In this document: one piece after another, positions 42,296 to 52,928 of the stretch
How the letters are laid out: every line of letters begins with the position of its first letter
How positions within the stretch are numbered: the stretch's first letter is position 1
NCBI RefSeq assembly: GCF_033473495.1
Contig: NC_088939.1
Span: 4,898,001 to 4,962,000 of the forward strand
DNA from: Cercospora beticola
Lineage: Eukaryota; Ascomycota; Dothideomycetes; Mycosphaerellales; Mycosphaerellaceae
Direction of reading: 5' to 3'
DNA length: 64,000 nt
Position numbers and translations under genes: made by a program
The notes under the pieces: model-generated
Told to the model about the DNA's origin: nothing
Database searches by the model: none
What the model saw: only the letters and a program-made list of their open reading frames with translations

Positions 42296-44458
42296 ATGGC
42301 CTCCGTCATCAAGGACGCACTGCCATCGCGCCTGAAGCCAGGCAATGGCGAGGCCGAGGGCCGTCACCACGGCAAGTCTCAATCCCACGTGGTAAGTTCT
42401 TCTCTGTTTTGTTACTGCGTACACGGCGGCGGCGGCGGTGGCGAGAGCAGGTTGGCAGCAGCATCACTTCTGCGTGAGCTGGAATGCCAGCGCCGGCATA
42501 GGATTCCACCTGGCAAAATAGTCTGGTGCCAAACTTGCTTCTGGCGGTGAGCATCAGACAGCAGGAGCGGCGACAATGGAGAGCTTGACGGCGTGGCAAG
42601 CATTCGGCAACGCAAAGGCTCTCTCAACACAGTTCACTCTAAGCGACACATCATTGGAACGTCGATGGTGAATCGGGCCAGGAAAGCCACTCTCTGTGGA
42701 CCCACGACTGCGCAAGCTGGAGCAGCTTTCGACACTGCTTCACTTGCACCAGCACAAGCCCACCTCCGACTACGTTCACTTCAACCTCTTCATTGGACTC
42801 GGCACCCGTGCCTGGCCTAAGATGTCACTGCATCGATTTCGACACCATCTTCCGTAGAACAGACGATACCGCACTACAAGATGGCGAGCACGCTTGCAAA
42901 AGAGATATATGAGAAGCTGACAATGGGTTTCGATCAGGCTTTCGAGAACACCTCCACATCCGTTGCTGCATCCCAGATGCGCAATGCCCTCAACAACTTG
43001 GCAGACGGTGTCACCGACCCAAAGGAGAAGAAGGTCAGTACAACCCAAGCGTACAAAACAGTTGAGGAGACGGGACTGACAAACGCAAAGCGATTCGAGA
43101 CCGAGATGGACAACTTCTTCGCTCTCTTCCGCCGCTACTTGAACGACAAGGCCAAGGGCAACGAGATCGACTGGAACCGCATTGCTCCACCAAAGCCAGA
43201 GCAGGTCGTTGACTACAACAGCTTGGGCAACTCCGAATCTGTCGAGTTCCTGAACAAGCTTGCCGTCCTCAAGCTCAATGGTGGTCTCGGTACCTCCATG
43301 GGCTGTGTTGGTCCCAAGTCTGTCATCGAGGTCCGTGAGGGCATGTCCTTCCTCGACCTGTCTGTCCGCCAGATCGAATACCTCAACCGCACATACGACG
43401 TCAACGTCCCATTCGTGCTGATGAACTCCTTCAACACCGATTCCGACACCGCTTCCATCATCAAGAAGTACGAGGGCCACAACATCGACATCATGACCTT
43501 CAATCAATCGCGATACCCACGTATCCTCAAGGACTCGCTCCTCCCTGCCCCCAAGTCCGCCGGTTCGAAGATCGCCGACTGGTACCCACCAGGACACGGT
43601 GACGTTTTCGAATCGCTCTATAACTCCGGCATCCTCGACAAGCTCCTCGAGCGCGGTGTCGAGATCCTTTTCTTGTCCAACGCAGACAACCTCGGCGCCG
43701 TCGTCGATCTGAACATCCTGCAGCACATGGTGGAGTCAAAAGCAGAGTACATTATGGAGTTGACGGACAAGACCAAGGCCGATGTCAAGGGTGGTACCAT
43801 CATTGACTACGAGGGCCAGGCTCGTTTGCTCGAAATTGCTCAAGTGCCAAAGCAATACGTCAACGAGTTCAAGAGCATCAAGAAGTTCAAGTACTTCAAC
43901 ACCAACAACATCTGGATGAACCTGCGTGCCGTCAAGCGCGTGGTGGAGAACAATGAGCTCGCCATGGAGATCATCCCCAACGGCAAGAGCATTCCAGCGG
44001 ACAACAAGGGCGAGGCGGATGTTAGCATCATCCAGCTCGAGACCGCTGTTGGTGCTGCCATCAAGCACTTCCACAACGCTCACGGTGTCAACGTGCCGCG
44101 TCGCCGCTTCTTGCCAGTCAAGACATGCTCCGATTTGATGCTCGTCAAGTCCGATCTCTACACGCTGAAGCACGGTCAGCTGGTGATGGATCCTAACAGA
44201 TTCGGTCCCGCACCACTCATCAAGCTTGGTGGCGACTTCAAGAAGGTCTCCAACTTCCAGTCCCGCATCCCGTCGATCCCCAAGATTCTCGAGCTCGACC
44301 ACCTTACCATCACTGGTGCCGTCAACCTCGGCCGCGGTGTGGTGCTCAAGGGTACCGTCATCATTGTGGCCACCGAGGGCAGCACCATCGACATTCCACC
44401 TGGATCGGTGCTCGAGAACGTGGTCGTGCAGGGTAGCTTGAGGCTGCTGGAGCACTAG
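42296..44458 (+). CDS. UGP1: UTP-glucose-1-phosphate uridylyltransferase
   Basis: Three exons, 42296-42391, 42938-43033 and 43091-44458, encode 519 residues. Splicing yields [18 protein letters not shown] and [16 protein letters not shown], the arrangement known from other fungal UGP1/GalF proteins. The nucleotide-binding loop is [16 protein letters not shown] (about 105-120). Further hallmarks are FVLMNSFNT, the [14 protein letters not shown] segment, and the C-terminal left-handed beta-helix part ([20 protein letters not shown]). The enzyme makes UDP-glucose for glycogen, trehalose and cell-wall glucan. Intron 1 is 546 nt, far longer than others here, and its last 57 bases form an open in-frame extension with its own ATG (42881). 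Intron 2 is 57 nt with no stop and donor GTCAGT, so retention would add 19 residues without a frameshift. Confidence 0.95.
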
Positions 44459-46240
44459 ACTGGTTCTTCGCCTCAATAGCGCGATGTCAGTTGCATGGTG
44501 CTGGTTGATTGTACTGGCGTCACGGAACATGGGATCTCGGGACTTCAATCAAAGACATAGATGCGGCATGAGTGTGTGTGATTAGAGCGTCAGAAAAGGT
44601 CAGTCAGTAGATCTGACGACCAGCAAGCGGTTTTTTGCATGAGATACTACTACCGGAGGCTTACTCCCAGCTACGACAATGGAATGAAGATGTTAATATG
44701 GTTCGACATTGGTTCTCTCTTCCGCGTATTCTCTTTCTCTTCACCCATTGCCTGACGTTGGTTCTGCCGATTGCATATGCTCTTGCGTTGGAGACTGATG
44801 TGCGATGACGTAGGCCACAAAAGCTGCACATGCCACTGTACTTGTATGTACTTACACACAGCCACATCTGTAGGTCAATCATTGGAGACGAAGAAAAGTG
44901 CGTCTTGCAGCAAATTGTCTTTCACACCCAGGTTATGGTCGCTGACGAGATGCGGCCATTCGGCTTCATAGTCGTGGCTGCCTCTTCTCCAACCTCCAAC
45001 CCTAACCCTCTTGCACGCCCTCCGCATAATTCTCCTTCCACTTCCTTTTCCTGCATTATGGTTCATCACCACGCATCAAGATACCACCACGACGTCGCTC
45101 TCGTGATCATGGCAGAAGCATCAGAAGACAGAGTGCTACGCTGTCGTGGAGAATCATGCCTAGAGGCTCGAGAAGCCTGCGCATTTCGCCAAGTTCGAGC
45201 GGGAGTTTGACGCCGTTTTCTCTGCGCAGCGACGAAGAACCTCTACACGATTGCAAGCACTACGGAGTGCCCGGCAATTGACGCGTGACATCGTAAGTGG
45301 GTGGCACTCAGAGCCTTGCGCTGAACATTCAGACATGTGAATGAGGCACTGGCTCATGCATAAAATGTCTCCGGAGCCGTCTGATGAATTTGCTCCAAGC
45401 TACGAGCACCGCCATCGCTGAATTTTATTCAGAAGCCGCCCGATGAGGCTCCCTACAGTCGTGTTCGGCGACTTTCTTCAATGGTCGTGAAAGTTTGGAC
45501 ATACGAATTGGGTACGCCAGAGCAAGCCACATCTATCGTGCACCAAATTGAGGACTGCCGAAGAGCCGGGATAGCGTGCACGATTGCGCCACATTTGCAG
45601 CGATGGATATGAAGATTGGCACGCTGCCGGGAAGTGCCAAAAGTTCTGCGAGAGCACGCTTCGTCCGCGCGCTGCCACGTTGTCGCGTGGAGTCGAACTC
45701 TTGCAAGCTGACAGAACTCTAGTAAAGGTTGTAGCTTCGATCATATTCACTCTGCCTATAGCTCTCCGCTTACGCTGCACGATCGACTCAATTTATCGTC
45801 AGCAACGAGGCAAGAGACGATGGGTGTGAGATGTCCCATGCATACGAGGTGTGCTGTTAGCAGACACTGTAGTGCGAGGTAAACACAAATCAGCCATAAC
45901 CACGACTAAGACCCAAGTGCCAAAGCCAATTCGAACGGCAGGTGTGTGAACCATTCGGCAGAGGACTTTTACCATATTTCTAGCACGCTTCTCAATGGTA
46001 GCCAGCCGTAGCCTCCCCTGGCTTGGTGGTCCAGATGGTGAACCTTCTTGCGTTCTGCTAAGCATCACAGCTAACAAGATGCCTGCACACGACGGATACG
46101 AGCCAGCAGTGCTTCTAGCTGTCCTCGTCGAAAGTCACTGAATCAGTCCGATGGCTCTATCAACGCCACGCCACGCGTCCGTAAAAGATGGTAAGAGTAG
46201 TAAGAACTAACGGGTCCGAAAGAATTCAAGCTTGCAGTGC
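44459..46240. other. Intergenic stretch without a supported gene
   Basis: Nothing recognisable in about 1.8 kb. A tandem-like A/C-rich sequence near 44990-45060 is low complexity. Confidence 0.45.
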
Positions 46241-46247
46241 TATATAT
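46241..46247 (+). promoter_or_regulatory. TATA box of the PAN-domain gene
   Basis: TATATAT about 90 bases upstream of the start codon at 46337. Confidence 0.45.
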
Positions 46248-46336
46248 GAGGGTGTCTTCAGCGACAACGAAGCAGTCTCCCATCATCCTTCCCTCGACAC
46301 CTCATCTTGTACCACTTGGAACAAAACATTCCCACA

Positions 46337-47386
46337 ATGCATTACTCCCTCAGCTTCACTGCCCTGCTCGCTGCAGGAGCCTCGGCCGGGACTCTTGCTC
46401 GCCGAACATATTCGATCCCCAACTACAATTCAACCTATACCAATCAGGCCACCATCAATGCTCCAACGGACTGTGGCAGCTACATTACCTATAAGTCCCA
46501 TCCTGCCGACAACTACGACCCTTCGCTCTGTGCCGCTGACTGCGACGCGCAGCGAGCTGAGAACCCTGATCATTACAATGGCCTCACATGCCACTTTTTC
46601 ACCAGCTACCAGCTTTTGAAGAATGGCGTGGTTCAGAACCAGATCTGCGCCCTCTATTCGCGAACCTGGGACTCTTCCTACGCTACCAACACCGGTTACA
46701 CATCTGGCAGCGATACCTACACGATCCAAAACGCTTATTCGTGGAGCTACAGCGACCCTGGCACGTTCACCTGCCCACAGACAGGCGGCAATCAGCCTCA
46801 GCCTCCATCCAATGGACCCCTGACCACTTGCCCAACACCATCGCAATACATCGTCGGAGCCAACTTCATTCTCTACAGAATCTGCCTCGACACCGACTAC
46901 CAAATCCCTAGCCCACAAATCACCTACGGCGACGTCGACAACCGTGCTTGCGCCAACGAGTGCTCCAAGCAACAAGGCTGCACCAAAGCAGTCTTTAATC
47001 TTGGTACTCAGACTTGTTACCTCAAAGGCAGTCCCAGTGTCGCAGACTCCAACTGGCAGAAGAATGCAGGTTTCCAAACCGTCGATCGTGTTCCTGCTGA
47101 TACACCCATGGGATCTTCTTGCCTCGCACCATTGTATACGATCAAGCAGAATGGTGTCACGTATACGGTTTGCCCAAGCAGTCATTTGAATAATGCGCAG
47201 GTTCTGAATATTTGGAAGAACGTCTCGGGCGAGTATGTTTGCGCGCAGAAGTGTCAGAGCGTGTCGAGCTGCAAGAAGTTTGTGTACGATTGGGGAAAGC
47301 AGATTTGCTACAATGTTGGTAATGTGGACTTCTCGAAGGCGGGTTGGGCAACGTTTGACAATGTGGGAACGTATTGGGCTCAGTAG
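46337..47386 (+). CDS. Secreted PAN/apple-domain protein
   Basis: An intronless frame of 349 residues from MHYSLSF; an in-frame Met 30 bases upstream lacks a signal peptide at its start. The first about 18 residues are a signal peptide, and LARR at about 24 may be a Kex2 site. Three Cys-containing modules follow. The last two show the PAN/apple pattern: CANECSKQQGCTKAVFNLGT then CYLKG, and CAQKCQSVSSCKKFVYDWGK then CYNVG. PAN domains bind proteins or carbohydrates outside the cell. The first module (DCGSYITYKSHPADNYDPSLC) resembles the same fold with extra aromatic residues. No catalytic motif is seen. An effector or wall-attached lectin-like role is possible. Confidence 0.8.
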   Translation: MHYSLSFTALLAAGASAGTLARRTYSIPNYNSTYTNQATINAPTDCGSYITYKSHPADNYDPSLCAADCDAQRAENPDHYNGLTCHFFTSYQLLKNGVVQNQICALYSRTWDSSYATNTGYTSGSDTYTIQNAYSWSYSDPGTFTCPQTGGNQPQPPSNGPLTTCPTPSQYIVGANFILYRICLDTDYQIPSPQITYGDVDNRACANECSKQQGCTKAVFNLGTQTCYLKGSPSVADSNWQKNAGFQTVDRVPADTPMGSSCLAPLYTIKQNGVTYTVCPSSHLNNAQVLNIWKNVSGEYVCAQKCQSVSSCKKFVYDWGKQICYNVGNVDFSKAGWATFDNVGTYWAQ

Positions 47387-48097
47387 ACGGGGATGTCTTC
47401 AGTCGTAGGTAGAAGTTCGATGCCTGAACTTTTGCTTGATCAAGTTCTTGGTTCGATCAGGTCATTTGGAAGGTTTAATCCGACTGGTTTCTGCTCGATT
47501 TTTCAAATTTGCTCCAAAACACGTTCGAATCGATCTCATTCGTGTACAAATTCCTCAACGTCGTTCTACTGCATTAATAGAGCGGAGTAGCATGATCAAG
47601 ACAGTTAATTATTATATTGAATATGAGTCCTTATCGATAGCTCTACATTTACATGCATGTCTCAAAGTGCTGGCGAGGGATGACGTAGGCAACCACCAGC
47701 GCTGGGCCGTCATGCGCTTTCGCTTTCGCGCCTCTTGTTGCGGCCTGGCGAACTCTTCTTATTGCATGTCCTGTGCAGCAGAGGCTGAAAACAACTGCCT
47801 CACGGTGCGACGTGGTCTCCTGATCTCATAGCGTACCACAAATCCGAGCCACGACAGTGCGTGCGACAGTCACGATATCACCAAACATCACATCACCGTG
47901 CAGCACGCCGGCAAGGATTGCCTCGAACACCAAACAGCTCTCCTTCTGTCGTTCCGCCGCCCACCGCCGATCGCTTCCTCGAAATACATGTGGCCCTCCA
48001 CTTCAGCTACCATTGATCCCACTCGTCGCGGCTGATTGCAACGTCTGGCAACGACCAGCTGAAGACGTATTGAAAGTCCGCGATTCAGGACCAGATC
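47387..48097. other. Intergenic stretch without a supported gene
   Basis: Only short frames with no features. The right half is the promoter of the next gene. Confidence 0.4.
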
Positions 48098-50284
48098 ATG
48101 GGCGACTCAACGCTGCCTACGGACCCGACTGCGCGAGAAGAAGCGCAACAAGAGAAGGCAGATGAGCATGAGAAGGATGTGGAGCAGCGCGAGGCGTATG
48201 AGTATTGGGGCTATCTCTTCAAGCCTGACAAGACCGGCACCGACAAGCTGAAGGCACTGTTGCGAGGACTGAAAGATCTCATAGTAAGCACGCGCGCAGC
48301 ACTGATTAGTCTGCGCACAAACTGACGTCTATACCAGAACGAGCAGTATGAGCCATCGGACAATCCAGACTTGACGCCTAACCAGCTCGCGCATTTCTAT
48401 CGCGACTTACATGGAAATTATGATCAGTTGTTCCTCGGCACGCCCAGCGAGAGCATCGCCTTCATCTACAAGAGTCTGGGCTGTTTGCACAGCTTACAGC
48501 CGCTACACCACACCCACCAGACCGCCTTCACCGACCCTACCGTGCCCGCGCTCAAGACGGAGGGATGGATCATGTGGCAGACCATTCAGCTTCTGCTCGG
48601 CCCAGAAGAGCATTCGAGCTTCCTGCGTGAAGCTGTCGCGAAATGGGATGTGAGGGATCATGATACTGGAGCTATTTTTCCAAAGATATTGCCTCGCGAG
48701 TGCTTCCCGTTGGATCCCGACAAGCACATGGTGGCCTGGTACGAAGGCGTGTCGGAACGACTGCGACGAGAGGCTGAAGAGGAGGAGCGGCACAAGCAGA
48801 TCGAGGTGGAGCATGATCTGGATCAGCCACCGCCTCGAAGAGTACGCGATCGACCACATGGACCACCGCATGGCCCACCACGACCGGAAGGAGAGGTGTT
48901 GAGTGAAGACGATGGCGCTTCTGTCGATTCTCGAGGTCCTGCTTTGGCATATTTCCGCAATCCACTGTATAGGCACGTGGATGGGCGACCCTCCATCGTG
49001 CGGAAGAATTCTAAACGACCTGGATTGAGTCCACGGGCGACAATGATAGACAAGGGTAAGGCTGCAGCAGCCTCTTTTGGACGCATCGCGCGTGGTGTGG
49101 GTAGTCCACATCTGTGGGCTGGCGAAGGAAGACACAGTAGGAGCCACTCTCGAGACCACCATGACCACCATGACCACCACGAACGCAGGAGAAGTCATCC
49201 CGATGGCAGACATGCGGCAGACGATCCGTTGTCGCCAGAACCCTACGATGAACGCTATGAGCCGCGAGCACACTCCAGCCACAGCCACAGTCGCAGCAGT
49301 CGCCACAGACGAAGAGCCTCCCAGCAGGTCGATAGAGCTGCAGCCGGAGCGTTGGCTGATGATGAGATGGAAGAGAGCGAGGCAAGCCCGGTCTACAGCC
49401 CTCCAACTGGCTCCAATTCGAGCAGACATCGACATCATCGTGGACCATCCGACGCACGCCTTAGCGATCGTGACCAGCCTCTGCGACACTCGAAAAGCCA
49501 TGAGCCGACGCCGAGTCAACGAGAAGGGGATGACTACTTCGCAGGAGCCAACCCTGATGAGCCTCCACCTTCAGGCAGAAGAAGCTCGGTCCACGACAGA
49601 CCTAACACACCACCGGTGCAGTACAATGAGTTTGGACCTTCATTCGCTCCTTCAGCATCCCCTCTGTTCGCTGCCACGGTCTCTAAGCACCCGCCGCCGC
49701 CCGCACCTCCGCACCCGCGAGCTATGCCGCATCGAGGCCCGCCAGGAGGGATGCCGCCGCCACCTGGGCCAGAATACGATGGAGGTCCTCCCGCGAGGCA
49801 TCCTTCGCGAAGAATGCATGATAGGTACGCAAGCCGTAGTCCTGGACGTGACGACAGAGGATATGATAGACCCCGACGTTATGATGAGCCTTCAGGGCCA
49901 TATGATGCACGACCTCCGCCACCAAATGGGTATCCACATGGACCGCCACCTGGACGCGATCCCCGAGATCCGCGTGATCCTCGCTACCCACCTGGTGACT
50001 TCACTCCACCTCCCCCAAGAGACCCCCGAGATCGTGGCTATCCTCCTCCAGACGACCGCAGACCACCATCGCGCGACCCACGAGATTTCCCACCTCCACG
50101 CGACCCTCGTGATCGGGATCCTCGCGATAGGCGTAGCAGTCGCGGCAATATCCCTCCGCCCCCTCCTGAGGATGACTACGAAGATGATCGCAGACACAGT
50201 AGGCCGAAGCAGACTCGTTTCGCGGATACTGGTGTCAGTGGGAGAAGATATCCGGACGAGACGGGACTTAGACGTGGTTCATAG
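48098..50284 (+). CDS. DUF7514-type protein with long disordered tail
   Basis: Two exons, 48098-48283 and 48338-50284, give 834 residues. The intron (54 nt, phase 0) has donor GTAAGC, branch CTGAC and acceptor CCAG. Residues about 35-210 form the conserved domain: YWGYLFKPDKTGTDKLKALL, then LTPNQLAHFYRDL, and later CFPLDPDKHMVAWYEGVSERL. I recall this as DUF7514 of fungi; function unknown. The remaining 600 residues are low complexity: a His/Asp/Arg part (DHHDHHDHH), Ser/Arg-rich parts, and a Pro/Arg/Asp tail (DPRDPRDPR). That composition resembles RNA-associated or condensate-forming proteins (inference). Long open frames overlap the tail in other frames and strands because of composition. 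Confidence 0.78.
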
Positions 50285-51178
50285 GACGAACCTCGTGCTT
50301 TGATTCGGGATAAGTTGAAGTTCTGGGTCGAGGAGAGGAGGAGGAGAAAGGCGGACGGGTGGGTTGAAGCAGTATGATGCCTTATGAGTGATGGCTTTCT
50401 ATGAGTTATGAGGAATGAGGATTGATGATATGGTTAGAGGAGCTTTGCTTTGATGATTTTGCACTCCACTTGGACCTAATAAAAGTCATTTGCAAACTAT
50501 GGTATTGGATTACCTTCGTTTTCCAAATACTGCCGATTGTTTACCTCGTAGACTGGCAGACTACAGATGGCCTACTTCCATTGCTCTGCATTTCGCTTCT
50601 ATTGTCATGTGAAAGACTTGAGATCGGGCAATCTTCGTAAAGCACCGGCGCCTCTTCGACATGCCTCTTCAATGATGTGTGACATGTCATGAAGCATAGA
50701 AAGTGACGATGTTGGTGACATCTTTCTCCGCTGAAGCCGAGAAGTTCGGCGAAACCCCACGAGCATGCTGAACGCCAAGAACAACATCATCTCCCGAGAA
50801 ATTGGCCCGCATGCTGACAGTCGTGCCCCTCAATCTTCTCCACCTCCGCCAACGATGACTGGATCTGGACATGTTCGCTCCCTGAGTCGTCAGTCGGCAG
50901 GTCCGCCCATGCGGCGGCACACCGTGCCGTGAAGTCGGCAGTTGCGCGAGCTGGGTTCAGGCTGTGTGATTACTGAATGCACCTGCAGACAACTGAGGTC
51001 TGGAAGCTATAACATGGGCACGTCAGGTATGATATAATGCTAAGTAGAGCTTGTTATACCTCATCGCGAGGAGTTCAGCAATCATCACGACTGGTGTCAC
51101 ACACGCGCGATTCAAGTAGCACATACATAAGCGTCACGGACCTGCATATTGCATTGCTCCACCAACGCTCCGGCCCAC
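50285..51178. other. Intergenic stretch without a supported gene
   Basis: Nothing recognisable on either strand. Confidence 0.4.
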
Positions 51179-51185
51179 ATATATT
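51179..51185 (+). promoter_or_regulatory. TATA-like element of the aldehyde dehydrogenase gene
   Basis: ATATATT about 70 bases before the start codon at 51254. Confidence 0.35.
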
Positions 51186-51253
51186 GATTTGACGCAGCTT
51201 ACAGCTTTTTTGAACTTCACGCCACCATCACTCACTACAGAAACGCGAACAAG

Positions 51254-52705
51254 ATGCCGGGTCAAACGAATGGATCTTTCTCAGGCCCTGTGCCGCTCTG
51301 GATCGATGGAAAGGAAGCGACGACCAGCACGACTTTCGATGTCGAGAGCCCGAATGACAGCAAGAAGCTATGGAGCTCATCATCAGCTTCGGTCAAGGAA
51401 GCTGCACAAGCATGCGAAGCTGCACAAAAAGCTTCAAAGTCATGGCGCAAGACCAAAGGCGGCGATATCCAGAAGATCCTGCTCAAGGCTGCCGATATCA
51501 TGGAAGCGCGGAGTGAGGAGCTCGCATCGTACATGAAAGAGGAAACTGGAGCTCTCGAGGGCTTTTGCCAGTTCAACCTCGTGACAACAGTCGATTACAT
51601 CCGCTCTGTAGCTGGTCTTGCTTCGTCTGTCAATGGAGTCATCCCTCAGACGAAGACACCTGGCCAAGCAGCTTTTCTATTCAAGGAGCCTTACGGCGTG
51701 ATCTTGGGCATAGCACCATGGAACGCACCATACATTCTCGGCACGCGAGCGTTCTTGTTCGCCATCGCAGCAGGCAACACCGCCGTCTTCAAAGGCTCCG
51801 AATTGAGTCCTCGTACATTCTGGGCCATTGGCTCCGTCTTCAAAGAAGCCGGTCTTCCCGATGGAGTCCTCAACATCATCTACCACCGCCCTCAAGACGC
51901 TGTCGACGTAACAAATGCCCTCATCGAAAACCCATCAATCAAAAAAGTCAACTTCACTGGCTCCACCGCAGTCGGCAGCATCATCGCCTCCAAAGCCGGC
52001 AAAGAACTCAAACCCGTCCTCATGGAACTCGGCGGCAAAGCAAGCGCCTACGTCGCCCAAGATGCCAACATCGACAACGCAGCCATGCAAGTCGCCCTCG
52101 GCTCTTTCCTCCACGCCGGTCAAGTCTGCATGGCTACCGAGCGTGTCCTCGTCCATCGCAGTATTCTCGACAAATTCGGCGAAGCACTCAAAGCCGCCAC
52201 AGAAAAAGTCTACGCCCCAACTGCGGACGCTCCAGTCCTAATCGCCAAACCCGGCGTTCAGAAGAACATTAAGCTGAGAGAAGACGCCGTCTCCAAAGGC
52301 GCAAAAGTCCTCTACGGCGATGTCTCTGCGAAAGAAGATTCCGCATATCGTGTTCGCCCCCTCATCGTCTCCGACGTAACAAAAGACATGGATATTTTCT
52401 ATACCGAATCGTTCGGTCCCACCTTATCTCTCATCGCCGTCGACTCTGACGAGGAAGCAATTGATATCGCAAACGATACTGAATATGGTCTCTCTGGCGC
52501 GATCTTCACAGAAAGTCTGGGACGAGGACTCAAAATTGCCAAGGAGATTGATTCGGGAGCGATTCATATTAATTCGATGAGTATTCATGACGAGGCGAAT
52601 TTGCCGCATGGTGGTGTGAAGAAGAGTGGTTGGGGGAGATTCAATGCGCAGTGGGGTCTGGAGGAGTTTGTGAAGATTAAGACTATTACTTATATGGAGT
52701 CGTGA
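51254..52705 (+). CDS. NAD(P)-dependent aldehyde dehydrogenase
   Basis: An intronless frame of 483 residues, the usual ALDH length. The catalytic Cys292 lies in HAGQVCMATERV and the general base Glu258 in MELGGKAS. Other hallmarks are APWNAPYIL (cofactor region), the Rossmann segment VNFTGSTAVG and ESFGPTLSLIAVDSDEEAI. The sequence style fits the group that includes salicylaldehyde and vanillin dehydrogenases, suggesting oxidation of an aromatic aldehyde, but the substrate is not determined. No targeting peptide, so probably cytosolic. It converges with the PLP-enzyme gene, with 223 bases between stop codons. First-half codons are C-ending and last-half codons T-ending. Confidence 0.92.
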   Translation: MPGQTNGSFSGPVPLWIDGKEATTSTTFDVESPNDSKKLWSSSSASVKEAAQACEAAQKASKSWRKTKGGDIQKILLKAADIMEARSEELASYMKEETGALEGFCQFNLVTTVDYIRSVAGLASSVNGVIPQTKTPGQAAFLFKEPYGVILGIAPWNAPYILGTRAFLFAIAAGNTAVFKGSELSPRTFWAIGSVFKEAGLPDGVLNIIYHRPQDAVDVTNALIENPSIKKVNFTGSTAVGSIIASKAGKELKPVLMELGGKASAYVAQDANIDNAAMQVALGSFLHAGQVCMATERVLVHRSILDKFGEALKAATEKVYAPTADAPVLIAKPGVQKNIKLREDAVSKGAKVLYGDVSAKEDSAYRVRPLIVSDVTKDMDIFYTESFGPTLSLIAVDSDEEAIDIANDTEYGLSGAIFTESLGRGLKIAKEIDSGAIHINSMSIHDEANLPHGGVKKSGWGRFNAQWGLEEFVKIKTITYMES

Positions 52706-52928
52706 GAAAAGTGCTGATCGCATGATTGGTACTGTACATGCGTGCTGTGCATGGGCGAAAGTATAGTCTGAAATGAAGACGAGACGATCTGATGGAATAT
52801 GTGATCGAGGATTCATCTGGCAGCTCTGCCTTTCCTTCCTTTCTCTCTCTCATTCCAATCTATCTACCTCTATCAACCCAGTCTCTGGTGTCATCATCTG
52901 CATCCCACAGTCTCGGGAACAGCTCAAT

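Noticed and set aside
42776..43726. 316-residue minus-strand frame opposite UGP1 (also 43736-44548)
   Set aside because: Val/Asp/Leu-rich antisense shadow produced by the strong codon bias of UGP1.
48503..49519. 338-residue minus-strand frame opposite the DUF7514-type gene
   Set aside because: No domain or start context, and it covers the coding part of a supported gene.
49077..50303. 408-residue open frame on the plus strand in another frame of the DUF7514-type gene
   Set aside because: It overlaps the Pro/Arg/Asp-rich tail, has a biased composition and no domain; the repetitive tail keeps alternate frames open.
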